Shown: one piece after another, positions 11,394 to 22,800 of the stretch | Layout: every line of letters starts with the position of its first letter | Numbering within the stretch: the stretch's first letter is position 1 | Assembly (NCBI GenBank): GCA_015178975.1 | Contig: WHVD01000032.1 | Coordinates: forward strand, 310,001 to 374,000 | DNA: 64,000 bases | Reading direction: 5' to 3' | From: Hysterangium stoloniferum | Lineage: Eukaryota > Basidiomycota > Agaricomycetes > Hysterangiales > Hysterangiaceae | The notes under the pieces: generated by a model | The model's database searches: none | What the model was told of the DNA's origin: nothing | The model's input: the letters and a program-made list of their open reading frames with translations, nothing else | Program-made: the position numbers and the translations under genes

Positions 11394-12407
11394 TCACCAA
11401 TTCCAACACTGGATGACATCTTTCCTATCGTAAGAGAGGAGAAATTCGCCCCATGGAGTTTCTTCAGTCCCGAATTCGATGCGATCCTTTAGCTTAAAAC
11501 CTAGCTTTTCGTACCAAGCCACCTACAGTAAAGTTAATGCGGATGAAGCCATTTTAGGAAACATACTCTCACATTGCTTTCGTTCTGGGTGCCTAGGGCA
11601 GGTATAACACCATCTGCAGCTGCCTAAAGTAATTTGTAATTTATTAGTTCTTCAGGTGTCTGCCCGATAAGATAAACTCACAAGTTGGCATACTTCTTTA
11701 ACTATGGCGGAAGCATAACCGTTTCTTTGGTGAGAGGGATGAGTTACAATAAGATTCGCGAATCAGCTATTCTTGGTGACCTAACGGACGATTAGTACTA
11801 TAGAAGATCCATTCCAAAATACATTTACATTAGGGCCCATGCAGGCAGTAAGTGCCGCGTCGTGTCTGGGATAAAACTCATTGATGGAGTTAGTCAGCAA
11901 CAAATGCTCTTATCATCTGGTTCCTCACTCACCTCTTTCATCCACCAGTCTTGCGCTTCCGGAGATATAGCGTTGTAAAACTCTGTCCAAGAAAAATCCA
12001 AAAGTGTTCAGCTCGATGTTATTTACTGGTTTTGAATACTTACGAGTCCATCATCATCCTTCCTGGCTTAAACCAGATTCCTGTTGATACTATGTTGTCC
12101 GCGCCGTCACGTACAGTGAAGCTACCTTCAACAGCTCCCGCGCCTACCATCGATCGGAAGAGGAGCTCTCGAAGTGTTTCGTTGCCCCCAGTCATATTCT
12201 TGATACATATATCTGAAAAGCTTGTAATTACCTAACATGCTGACGATGTTTGATGTAAACGTACCTCCCTCGAAGGCGGCAAGAGCAACTGCTATTGCCT
12301 GCTTAATCTGCCTCTCTAATGGTAACGCAATCAAAGCCGGTGGTAACGCAAATGGTATGAAGGCTCATACCTGTTGGACTTTCAAGGAGCTCTACAGAGA
12401 TTGCCAT
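11394..12407 (-). pseudogene. GNAT-family N-acetyltransferase, probably disabled
   Basis: Reading leftward from an ATG at 12407, spliced exons give MAISVELLESPT|ERQIKQ, then AVALAAFEGDICIKNMTGGN, then ELLFRSMVGAGAVEGSFTV and STGIWFKPGR. Later come YNAISPEAQDWW, LIVTHPSHQRNGYASAIVKE and, at the end, AWYEKLGFKLKDRIEFGTE. QRNGYA fits the acetyl-CoA loop (Q/RxxGxA), and the C-terminal WYEKLGF is typical of GNAT enzymes. The first two introns (12316-12370; 12213-12264) have good borders. A TGA stands where the family usually has Trp just before FANLIVTHP, and the third intron does not restore the frame cleanly, so I call it a pseudogene. A splice variant I cannot see could rescue it. The substrate is unknown. 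Confidence 0.65.
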
Positions 12408-14421
12408 ATCTACTGGAGTATGAAAACAATGGGGAATGGGGCAACGAAGCGGGCGGTGATATACGCTGATTCGAGTTGGCCGGACACCAGACGGGACGAA
12501 AGGGTAGGTAGGTTTGCAACACTATGATTCAGGTGATGCCTGGTAGCAATGTAATCACAGAAGCTCCGATTTATATACCGGAAGATAGGAAGCTCAATGT
12601 CAGCCAGCCTGAGGATGACCGGGGCGTCGGTGCTCATGATATTCTGTCTTTTTTTTTGGCGTTTTATTTGAAAGGAAGCGGCGTGAGTCCCCGACTAGAC
12701 AGTACTTCTATCTATTTTTTTCGTCGGTAGCTCACATGTCCGAGTTTCTGCTTCTTAGTTCTATACATAGGTGAGAAGGTTTAAGGTTTCGGATCAGTGA
12801 GTCGAAACTTACGCCCTTTCATTTGTCTGGTTTTTCCATGTGGTCATCTCAGTTGAGCGGCTCTCCCGGCGTGGAGATTTTGACGCATCTGTTAACTTTT
12901 CGGCGAAAATATGACCAGACCTATAGAGGACGAGCGCAATACTGTCTGAGTGATATTGTTGGTTATAAACGCATAGGGAGGTCTCATGCGTAACTACAGG
13001 ATTATATACTCAGAAACGAGAGCGGTAATGAATGTGGGTCATAATGACTCTGGTCACCATACGACTCCGGCTGCTCGTTTTACCCAAAAATCTAACAGCA
13101 TCCATTTGATTCAATATCCACACAATCGAATCACAATCATGATTTCAGTGGGGTTTCAACGCCACAGAGTAGTGTAGAAATACCATTCAGCCATGTTTCT
13201 TTGCCAATATTTTATAGAAGTCTCGAAGAGAACAACAACAAGAAATGCCAAGAATTCTCCAGACACTTTCCAGATTGAACTACTTATATAATGTTTTGGG
13301 GCATTCGTGATGCCGGAATGTAGTGTGGACCACTTTGTCCATGAGGGATCTCCTTTATCCTTTGATAGTGGACTAAAAATATTACATCTTTGGGACATAT
13401 TCGGGCATTGAGAATGCTCCCGCAATGTAATCCTGGTGCCCCAGTCTTACGCACGGACCTTTAGTTTTAAGTGATTACATAATCACCGTGTTGTACGGTA
13501 TAAGTAGCCGGGAAGTTTTCAGGACCTTAGATCTTACCGTACGCTGCACTTGCCTGTATCTTGTTCTGCTCTGGACAATACACCGTGGTCCTGTCAACTT
13601 GTGTGACCACCAGTGATCCCAATTGACGACGGGATTACACGCAACCTCATATGGTTCAATTTGGAAAAAGTGTCCAGAAAGTTATTTAGAATATATTTAA
13701 AATTCGCCGTGCAACTTTAAAAAGTTGAATATTCTCAGCAAACCTTATGAATTCTAGAGCATATTCTGAATTCAAGAATATGAGCCTCGGCACTGTGAGA
13801 GTGGATACGCTGCTCAGTGTCCCGACTCCTTGCCCCCTGGGCTCAATATTCTGTAAAGTTAACAGCAACGTGGATATCTTGCATGTCTGAGTCAACTGCA
13901 TGCTTAACAGAACTTATAGGCGACTCCTTGATTGTCATTGACTTCAGATTTGATACAGATTGGAGACATCAAAGTACTGTCTTTATGATGTGTAGCAACT
14001 AAATTGAAATGGCATATTTAGATATGCTCAAGAGGCGGGTTTTGAGTGACTAGGGATATTCAAAGTAGCCGGCTGTTGACGCAGAGGCTGCCATCAACAG
14101 AGATAGGGAGACGGTGCCGAAATGGCACCTTTGAAGATCCCCCACGGGTTGCTGCGGAAGGTTACTGATGGAGAACACTAGCAGTTTGCCTGTTCGTCGC
14201 TGATGGATTCGTTACACACAAAATCAAATCCTTTCGAAATTAATCTGCGTAGTTGATAACCGATGGCAGCCATTCTATAAGCTTAAAGCAATCAGAAGAG
14301 TGACTCTGACCTATACATCCGGAAAGCAAAGAACAATCTCAGTTTTGTGTGGGTGTCACCGAAAGCTCTCTTTTTTTATAAAGCCAGAGTGACGAAAATA
14401 GAGTTCGCTCACGTCGCACTA
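12408..14421. other. Intergenic region with two repeat modules
   Basis: No gene is recognised; the open frames here are short and unlike known proteins. The piece at about 13433-13620 resembles 40912-41030 (shared CCTGGTGCCC, TTACATAATCA and ATACACCGTGGTCCT blocks). The piece at 13790-13980 resembles 7205-7395. Both are dispersed repeats of unknown class. Confidence 0.5.
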
Positions 14422-14894
14422 ATGGCAGTTGATGGATACTTTCTGCTACCGCAGAACGAGTGCGAAGTTGGCCATGAAAACAAGGAAGACGAACCGCGTG
14501 GGTAGTCGACAAGCTCTGCACAAACGAAGTTAATGGCTTTAAGCTGATCCTATCCAAAAAATAGCGGGTTGATTGTATGATATGGATCATTGTCGCCTGC
14601 TCTGTGCTTGACTTGGTGACTCTGGCATATATTTCCAGCGTTCCGGGTTTGAAGCCTCCGACTGCACTACCGTTCGACAAACTGCCGTTTTTGAGCTCAT
14701 ACTTACATATTGACGAGGTTTACGCCGCCGGAGGCATTAAACCCTCCCCACGAGAGCCTATTCTCAATATTCCCCATGTATTGGCACAGGTCGACTCCTC
14801 TGCGCCAACGAGTGTGCAATACCCCTATCCCAAGATGTTCTCCACACAGGGTGGCATGATTCCGTTCGATGAACGCCGCACCATTGTCACGTAT

Positions 14895-15108
14895 CCATCA
14901 GGGATTTGGGAATGTCCACACGCACTATGTAGACTCCCTAGCCTTCTTAGACTCCCTAGATCTATAGTAAGCTTTTATACCGACTAGTAAATGGGGATCT
15001 CGCTAAAGTAGGGTGTCTAGTCGAGTATAGGCGAGCTAGCTAGCACTCCTAGATGGCTCTAGACAATATAGACGGCATACTTACTGATCTTCCCACTTTC
15101 CTGATGTC
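14895..15108. mobile_element. Short inverted-repeat element 1 (CATCAGG-CCTGATG)
   Basis: About 210 bp beginning CATCAGGGATTTGGG and ending CACTTTCCTGATG, so the ends are inverted repeats of about 8 bp. A second copy with about 85-90 % identity by eye lies at 18643-18830. It interrupts the But2 gene at the border of an exon (TIVTYP) and the intron donor GTATGTTC. It has no coding capacity. Superfamily unknown; no clear target duplication. Confidence 0.7.
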
Positions 15109-15403
15109 AGGTATGTTCTCAATGATTCTCTTCTTCCCCGCAGCATTTCCTCTTCCGTCCCTGTTTTCAAGTGCTTTATATCATCATATCTCTCATAGAT
15201 ATCCACCGTCGCAGAATTTCACGTCTTGGATTATGGGATGGAAAATTGCAGCCTTTTTCTGACTATACCACCCGCAACAAACGACACGACTCCTTGGATT
15301 TCCTCATGAGGCAATTTTGTTTGACATGTGGATTTACCGTGGGATCAGTCTATCGATATGGGACGGCTTAATTGGAATACAAAACCACAGCAGGGATGGC
15401 ATC

Positions 15404-18400
15404 TGTTAAAATTCAATACCCATATTATTAGGGAGTCATGGATAAGTATAACAGACTGCCTGTAACTATACAGTAGTTGGCTCATTTATATACATTTTCT
15501 CAATTATGTAGGTGCTGGGGGAGTCGGGGTGAAATGCCCGAGAACAAAGGGCGGAAGAACCTTTATGTCTCAGCTCATATTGCCCCCTGATCGGGAAAAG
15601 TAGAACGGTGTTTTCTTCACCTTCCAACACTCCTCCTCACTGATGCTTTTCTACCGCTGTCTTATTGTAGACCAAGTAGTCTTCGTAGTCCCATGGATTG
15701 TGGACCTTCCAGGGCCTTTGTGAATATGTCGGTCATGGATGGTTTGCTGCAGTATATTGAGTGAGATGTGAATGTCGAAGGAAGTCGAGATAATGGAATG
15801 GATGATAATAAATTTGGGAAAATTGCCACCACACTTCGGAAAGTGAGATTGTGATACATAGGATCCAATGTGCTGCGAGGGTGGTTGTGATCGGAATTGA
15901 AAGTGAATTCGAGTCGTGAATGGTAGCTGGCCATGATCCACTTCGAACTCTCCAGTCCATTCTTTTTCGAAACTAGTAAGCCTGAATGCTGCCCCCCAAA
16001 AAAAAAAGATTTGATACGCCATGAAATAGTCGTGATAATAAAAGTCGAGTTTTTCCCTTTTTTATCTGCTTTGTCGGGTCACGAAAGGTGTAGTAGTCAT
16101 CGGCCAGACAAGCTTTCTGAGTCGCATAATGTAGGACTAGATTCTCCTCCTCAACTGGCATAGGCCTGTACGAACATCGACGTACTGTTAGACAATTGTA
16201 GAAATAAGTAGCAGTCGTCGGCCAGACAAGCTTGCTGAGTTGCACATGACAGGACTGAAATTCTCCTCCTCGAATCGCATAGCTTTGGTGCGCCGACGAG
16301 GGTACAAATTTTGAAGTGAATTTTGGGTCATATAATGTAGGTCCAAAATAAAGCTTTCTGGGTCGTATATCGTAGGTCCAAAATAGAGCTTGCTGGGTCG
16401 TATAACGTAGGTCCAAAATTCTCCTCCTTGGCCCGTGTAGGTCTTGTATAAGGACCGACGCATTGCTAGACAAGTAATAAAAAGTAGTAGATTATTGAGG
16501 GTATTCCAGAGTCGGATTTGGCCAGAAAAAAAATAATTGTGCTGTAAATTTTGTCCCCGAATTGGCCACTCAGAGGTGGGTGCGGTGGACTTGGAACAAG
16601 CAGTTCCATAAGATTCGAGTTATTGCCCTATGTTTCGTCACTGGCCAGACAGAGGTGGTCCCAGTCAACCTGGAACAGGCAGTTCCAAAAAAAAATAATC
16701 TGTGCCATAGATTTTGTCCCTAAAAGGTAGACTGTGGAACAGGCAGTTCCCAGAAAAGGTTTAATCTGTGCCATTATAAATGTGCTTGAGATACCTTATA
16801 AATGTGCCAATATTTTTGTCGCCAACAGCAGACATTGGAAAGAGGCGATCCGGAAAAAATGGTGCCGACGCAGAATGTACGGCGAAAATTGCGCTCAGAG
16901 GCGATATAAGATGATGGTGCGTATTAGCACACTAAAAATTTGCACAGAGGCGATAATGAAGTGACGTTTATCCATCGTAATGTTTGTAAAATTGCGCTCA
17001 GAGGCGATGTAAGATGATGGTGCGTATTGGCACACTAAAAATTCGCACAGAGGCGATAATAAAACGACGTTTATGCATCGTAATGTTGTGGGCAGTGTTT
17101 GAAATGGACGCTGTCGTGATAGCAGACATCCTTGCATCGCCGATTGGATAGGCCAGATAAGGTGACAAAGTTGAGCACGTTGAGCGCAGATGCTGTCAAA
17201 ACATGTGGTGACAATGAGACAATGAAGCGGATGCGACTACGTGCCAGGCTAAGAATAGTAAGTCCATGAACGGCTCAGGCTCCATGGTATGCTGAATAGA
17301 TGATTGCTGAGCGTTGTAACCTAAACAAAGGGGCGCCGCTTCCTTCCATGGTGCGGTGTTCTCTTCTCACTCCTCCTCACCGTGCTACTCTTCCTGTTGC
17401 CACCACAGCCATGCAAAGGGATGGATAAGATAAGTGTCGTGACCATTACATGATAGGAACCAATGCGATGGAGAGCGATTAGGGACAGTGCTGAGCTGAT
17501 AAGGATGGCTGACACGACTATGTGGTGTCTTGATGCTCAACACTCCTCCTCACACTGTCACGTGGTTTCGGAGATGTTACATATATGAGTTGTTGATCGT
17601 TGAACGGCGGCATCCAGTCCTCGAATCAATATGTCATCGAGAATGTTGAGCACAGATGCAATAGACGTGGTGGTGATGAGATAAATGAAGCGGACACAAT
17701 TACGCGCTAGAGTAGGTTGAGAGAGACATTGAAGGATGGCGGGTATGATGCACGCGCGACGAGTGCAGTGAAGGATGGATAGACACTATTGCGCAGCGAA
17801 CCTAAACAAAGGAGGGGCCACTTCTTTCCATAGTGCAGTGTTCTCTTCTCAATACTCCTCCTCACCGCTCTATTGTGCAGTGTCTTAACTCTCAATGCTC
17901 CCCCTCACCACTCTACTCCTCCTGTTACGTAGTTCCCTGCTGGAGACCTAAAAAGGAAACACGCAACTGAATAAATTGGGGTAACGTGAGACAAGATATG
18001 ATCGGTTCAAAAGAGAGATGGATGAGATAGGAGTGACGGCCAGCAAAGACAGGTGAGCGATGTGAGGTGAGTTGAGAAAGAGAAACGGATTCGGATAACC
18101 GATCACGACTGGTAATGACCGCTCAAAAAATAATGCAGGAAGGCGTAACGCAGATGGTTGAAAAGTTTGCATTGAATAGAATTATGGTAGATGTGATAAA
18201 TGGGTTTTCGAATGGTTATTGTTGGGATTAGTCCTGAATAATAAGCCCTAAAGAAAATATTGCGAAGAGCATTTCGAAGATGAATACAACCTGTGCAGAA
18301 AGTGGAAGGTGGGTCTGGAGACTTGAAAACACAATTGGACAGTGTTTTGAGACTTGGTTATACGGCGCGAGCCGGGGCCCATAACCTGTTAAAATTCAAT

Positions 18401-18612
18401 ACCCATATTATTAGGGAGTCATGGATAAGTATAACAGACTGCCTGTAACTATACAGTAGTTGCCTCATTTATATATGTTTTCTCAATTATGTAGGCGCTG
18501 GGGGAGTCGGGGTGAAATGCCCGAGAACAAAGGGTGGAAGAACCTTTATGTCTCAGCTCATATTGCCCCCTGATCGGGAAAAGTAGAACGGTGTTTTCTT
18601 CACCTTCCAACA
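15404..18612 (-). mobile_element. Copia-type LTR retrotransposon, non-autonomous, with both LTRs
   Basis: LTRs lie at 15404-15629 and 18387-18612 (226 bp each, about 98 % identical by eye; TGTTAAAATT to CTTCCAACA). A perfect 5-bp target duplication GCATC flanks it (15399-15403; 18613-18617). On the minus strand the 5' LTR is followed by GGTTATGGGCCCC (18374-18386), complementary to the anticodon arm of initiator Met tRNA, the half-tRNA primer known from Drosophila copia. The purine tract GTGAGGAGGAG (15630-15640) precedes the 3' LTR. Only a trace of pol is left beside it (CSKPSMTDIFTKALEGPQ). The remaining 2.7 kb has no open frame. It must have moved with proteins from another element. Confidence 0.9.
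16884..17084. repeat. Tandem duplication of about 98 bp inside the Copia element
   Basis: Two adjacent copies both contain GCGCTCAGAGGCGATRTAAG, ATGATGGTGCGTATTRGCAC and GCACAGAGGCGATAAT, with a handful of substitutions. The same internal region also has dispersed short motifs (CTCCTCCTCACC, GAACAGGCAGTTCC, GTCGGCCAGACAAGCTT) repeated at 16090-16760 and 17350-17930. It therefore behaves as non-coding filler rather than a gene. Confidence 0.75.
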
Positions 18613-18642
18613 GCATCTAGGAACATTCATTATGTTATTTGA

Positions 18643-18833
18643 CACATCAGGGATTTGGGAATGTCTACACCCATTATGTAGACTCCCTAGATCTATAGTA
18701 AGCTTTTATACTGACTAGTAAATAGGGATCTCGCGAAAGTAGTGTGTCTAGCCGAGCTAGCTAGCTTTAGACAATATAGACGGCATACTGACTGATTTTT
18801 CCACTTTCCTGATGTACGACACAGCAGATCCAG
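18643..18833. mobile_element. Short inverted-repeat element 2 (CATCAGG-CCTGATG)
   Basis: Second copy of the element at 14895-15108, somewhat shorter (about 190 bp), from CATCAGGGATTTGGG to CACTTTCCTGATG. It splits the But2 domain between ...MLFDT and ...QQIQAYSCK. Two copies of one element in one gene suggest either independent hits or local transposition. Confidence 0.7.
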
Positions 18834-18990
18834 GCGTACTCGTGCAAAATGGGTACTTATAAGAACTTCTAAATTTCATGCAGGACTGGTCCTTGTAATC
18901 TCCATGTCTTTGCTAGTGGGGTGTGGATGCGGTTGGTATGTCTTCCGTTCCTGTCGCTGGTTAGATTCACGTTGAATGTCGGCTTACAAT

Positions 18991-20180
18991 AATAATAAGG
19001 CCTCTACATGAAGCAATATCAGACGGTGTAAACTGGACTTCATTCTCTAATAATTCAGAGAATCATTTGGACAAGATGAATCCTCCTCATACTCGAGAAA
19101 TGCGCGAACGTATGGAAAGAGGCCGCCGACCCGACTTTGCGAAGGGTTGTGTCAGGTCTGGTCACATTTATTCTATCTTATTCTGAAAATCGTTCCACTT
19201 CAACACCAGCCACATATACAACGAGAAATGGAGACCTGATTGACTGATTATTATTTGTATTTCTCACTATGAGCAGCGGGCAGAATTGTCTATCATAGAG
19301 GATCCCAGGTCTGAGACCATGCGAACAGGCCAAAATTGTTTTAAATTGATGTTTCTTGACTATATCATGAATTAACATAAAATAATGAGAGTTTGGTTAT
19401 CAATAGCATTACAATCCATAAATATCAAGTGGATTTATCGAGACTGTTCTCGAGATATAACCGTTTGAGATTAGTGAAAACCATCGTATCATACATTAGG
19501 CCTCGGTAGACATTCCTGCTGTCCATGAGTTGTTGTCTTTGTGTGAGATTGAAGTCATAACCCGCGCACTGTCACGGTACCGATCCACAAGACTGCCGGT
19601 CGTGCATGGAAACCGGATGGGTTTCCGCTATTCAAAGTCTGACATGACATCATCTCAGCTGAATGACAGTGTCATAATAAAGATTCTTGCATGATCCTGT
19701 GACAGTTAAACGTACTAGTCCCGATTCGGCACTCCAATCACTCCACCGCCATCACCGCTGTATTTCCCCACAATATGATCTCCTCATGTATTTATCTTAT
19801 ATTTGGACATTCTCTGAGCTGCTAGAAGTCGGTGTAACTCTAGGTAAGCTGTAAGAAAGTATAGATCGGATGTTGAAGGGGTCTGATGGCATGCCAAGTT
19901 TGGCACTTAATCTGCCATGGTTGGTCTCTTGGGACCGATGATAGGAAAGTCGCTAATGTTCAGTGTCAGTCATAGGGGGTCGTCGGATGTGACGCTTACC
20001 ACAAAGAACTCGGAAGAACAGCATACAAATGATTATTCTATCTTTGGCTTAGAGCAATTGTTCCGTGACCCACAACTGGGGAAGCGGGAGTGGACTGAGA
20101 TGGATTGACCGATGGACACACTACTTTAAATACGACTATCGCAATATCCCCGTTGTAGTATATACCTCGAATTGCCTGCG
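18991..20180. other. Intergenic region upstream of the membrane-protein gene
   Basis: No gene is recognised. A short block near 19436-19462 (ATCGAGACTGTTCTCGAGAT) resembles 38527-38552 upstream of carboxylesterase A. A TTTAAATA box at about 20126, some 55 bp before the ATG of the next gene, could be its TATA element. Confidence 0.4.
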
Positions 20181-21417
20181 ATGTCGAGCGCGACCTCCAA
20201 TGCTACGCTCGGCGCGCCTTCCCTAGATATCGTCTTTGAGAGGTCAATGTTCTATGGTACCATATTTATGACATTATGCTACGGTATGGTAATTTAACTA
20301 GGGTATGCATATGTGCATATCTCAATCTCCCTTCACAGGTGTCTGTGTGTATATGTTCTGCCACTCCTTAAGTCTCTATTTCAACTTCAATGCAATGTTG
20401 CGCAAACAATATCGCCTTTACATTATCATCGGCACTGCATCTACTGCTCTCATCAGTGTCGCCGTGTTTTCCAATATAGTTCTCGTGCAGTTCATGTGGA
20501 TTGACCACCGAGACTTTGAAGGCGGACCTATGGGTTACTTGCTCGCGACTAGTTCCGCATGGTGGCAAGTTTTTGGTACAGCGGCTGACATGACTGCCAA
20601 TTTCATTGGAGATGGACTCTTGGTAAGAAATTTGAATTCACACTGCGACGTCTTCTAATTGTTTTCTATAGATATACCGCTGTTACATTATCTGGCATGG
20701 GAGCTGGCTAATTGTCATATTTCCCATAGTCATTTACCTAGCATCAATGGGTAAGTCCATTCTCATCACGCCATAGAATTCTCGTTGATCCAGCAACTTT
20801 CCCAGCCATGGCTTTGGTCACACTTGTGCAGAGCGCTAAACCGGGTGACTTTTTCACAGGGATGGCAGTCAACTTTGGAGTACCATGGGCAGTCCTCTCA
20901 GTCGCCCTGAATGTCTATGTTACAGTTGCAATCATAGTCCGTCTAATGGCAGCCAGACGGCGCCTCAAAGGTATCCTGTCAAAAGACGCGTTGTCTATTT
21001 ATACAGGTATCTCGGCGGTCCTCGTGGAATCTTGTCTACCATTCAGTGTACTTGGTATAGTTCTTGCCGTCACATATGGAAATGCTTTATCCGTAGCCTC
21101 TGCGTTCTTATTTATTTGGGGTGTGTTTCTTGTGAGTTTTATTATGTAAACCGGGCACCGTTAGGGTCTTCTAACAACGGATCTAGGCCCTTGCTCCTCA
21201 ATTCATTATTTTCCGAGTCATGAACGGCAAGTCATGGACTACTGATCTCGTGGCCCAGGCGACCGCTGGTCGCTCGAACACAAACACTTCCTTCGGCTTC
21301 CACACCGGTTCCATGCCGATATCGAATACAAACCTCAACTCGTCAATGACAGCATCAGGAATTGAGGTCGAGATGCATACCCCCACTGCAATCAACAACA
21401 AGGGCTCCATGGTTTGA
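20181..21417 (+). CDS. Agaricomycete multi-pass membrane protein, five exons, intact
   Basis: Model: 20181-20283, 20339-20622, 20672-20750, 20794-21131, 21187-21417. All introns are GT-AG and 43-55 bp long, and the exons sum to 1035 nt (344 residues) in one frame. It starts MSSATSNATLGAPSLDIVF. About seven hydrophobic segments follow, for example MFYGTIFMTLCYGVCVYMF, IIGTASTALISVAVFSNIV, YIIWHGSWLIVIFPIVIYL and AVLSVALNVYVTVAIIVRL. The conserved APQFIIFRV motif lies after the last helix, with a hydrophilic tail. This is a large, uncharacterised family in mushroom-forming fungi, sometimes called 7TM-like or integral membrane protein; ligand and role are unknown. It lies in the only transposon-free stretch left of the big inverted repeat. 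Confidence 0.85.
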
Positions 21418-21453
21418 AGATGGGGGTTATATTAACCAGGACTGAAGTTATTA

Positions 21454-22142
21454 CAGCTGTTCCGAGTACCTAAGGCGGAGTTCAGAATTTGAAAAAAATC
21501 CCACCACACACAAATTGTGCCATATCTCCAGAATGAGTGGCAATTAAGACATAATAACGTGTTATGTGTATGATATTGTATGGATCTATATATGTATGTA
21601 TATATTTGGCCTTATGACAGGCTATCTAATATTCAGTGAAATATCATTGCAATGGTTCCCCTTCATTCAATTCTCTCTATATTTGCATATAAGTTGGTGG
21701 AATTAATACTATTTATGGTATATAAACATCACCTGAGTTGTGAGGCCTAATACTACCTTTTGAACAAGTTATACTACTCACTATCAAGTGTGCATACAGT
21801 AAGTGGCATAACTTGTTCAAAGGGTGGTATTAAGCCTTACAGCTTAGGGAATATTCATACACAATATACTGTATAGTATTAGTCACACCAGCTTATATGC
21901 AAATCAAGGAATAATTGAATGAAGGGGAGCCATTGCACTGATATTTGACTGAATATAAAATAGCATCTCATAAGGCCAACTATGTATATACATAAATATA
22001 TAGACCTATACTATAGTACACACCCCAAATAATTTTGTCTTAATTGGGTCCCTTTCCTGAGATACAGCACAATTTGTCTGTGGGTTGAAAGTGGAATTTT
22101 TTTTAAAACTTTGAACTCCACCTTAGGTACTTGGAACAGCTG
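21454..22142. mobile_element. Fold-back element with CAGCTGTTCC ends, TA target
   Basis: 689 bp bounded by CAGCTGTTCCGAGTACCTA and its inverted form, with TA on both sides (21452-21453; 22143-22144). The two halves are imperfect reverse complements of each other over most of their length: left CATTGCAATGGTTCCCCTTC against right GAAGGGGAGCCATTGCACTG. The whole element can fold into one hairpin. It has no coding capacity. TA duplication and the CAG start point to the Tc1/mariner superfamily. It lies 37 bp after the stop of the membrane-protein gene, probably in its 3' UTR region. Confidence 0.85.
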
Positions 22143-22175
22143 TAAGCCCTTACTGCTATTGCAATGTTTATACAC

Positions 22176-22438
22176 ACTGGATCTATTTACTACTCAAGTG
22201 CCAAATGTGCTATGTGAGAAGGGTTTATCAGCATTGTGTATTGCAGTAAATTGTATAATTAACTTGTCTATAGTGTTTGTTGGAAACCACTAAGCCATTG
22301 TTGGCTTTGTGGTTTCCAACATAAAGTAAACTCCGATACTCTGAAGACCCCACAAGGTTGTGAGTTCAATCCCCACCCATACCAATAGTTTCAAGCCCAA
22401 AAAAAATAAGTGGCAAAAATAACTTATAAGTGGCATTA
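22176..22438. repeat. Dispersed repeat with hairpin and tRNA-like box
   Basis: The first part is shared with 10760-10880. It carries a strong hairpin at 22277-22320: GTTGGAAACCAC, then TAAGCC/GGCTTT around a short loop, then GTGGTTTCCAAC. This hairpin is absent from the 10.8-kb copy. Further on, GTTGTGAGTTCAATCCCCAC (about 22356) resembles a tRNA T-arm or Pol III B box, so a tRNA-derived SINE fragment is possible. A complete tRNA cannot be folded. Confidence 0.4.
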
Positions 22439-22800
22439 CAGCTGTTCCGGGTACCGATGGCAGAGTTCCAATTTCAATAAAATTCTGTTTTAGATTGTCA
22501 AACAAATAGCGCTGTATCTTGTGAACAGGGTGTGATTAAGACACAACAATTTGAGATATATATATAGTAGTATGGGGCATTGTGCCTATAACTTAAATGT
22601 AGCTTATTACATGGTATTTATAATTTACTCCCAAACCATTGCACTGGCTCTCCTGCCTCCATTTTGGCTTGGATGAGCCCAATGATTGCTGTACACAATA
22701 TTGTTTACTGCATATAGCTACTTAAAGAAGATGTAGGCTTAATACTTGCTCTATAATGAGGGGGGTTACTCTCTACATGCCAGTGGGACTCTTCTTAGAT
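22439..22800. mobile_element. One-ended fragment of the CAGCTGTTCC element family
   Basis: It starts CAGCTGTTCCGGGTACCGAT after a TA (22437-22438) and follows the 5' half layout of the family (GGCAGAGTTCCAATTTC, then TATGGGGCATTGTGCC). No matching inverted end is found downstream; the right border near 22800 is a guess. Confidence 0.55.

Larger units (their letters stand above)
14422..18990 (+). pseudogene. But2-domain membrane protein gene, broken by three insertions
   Basis: Exon 1 (14422-about 14500) reads MAVDGYFLLPQNECEVGHEN. After an intron (about 14502-14564) comes a transmembrane helix (MIWIIVACSVLDLVTLAYIS), then LKPPTALPFDKLPFLSSYLH and MFSTQGGMIPFDERRTIVTY. The But2 C-terminal domain continues beyond an insertion with STVAEFHVLDYGMENCSLFL and TIPPATNDTTPWISS. 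It resumes across a Copia element with WHLGTFIMLFDT, and after another insertion with IQAYSCKMGTY and GPCNLHVFASGVW. Agaricomycetes have many such single-pass proteins of unknown function. Besides the insertions there is a frame problem at the first splice and a stop after DTTPWISS, so the gene is dead. Confidence 0.75.

Noticed and set aside
22340-22395. Possible tRNA gene (T-arm-like GTTGTGAGTTCAATCCCCAC)
   Set aside because: No acceptor stem, D-arm or anticodon stem can be paired around it. At most it is a SINE or tRNA fragment.
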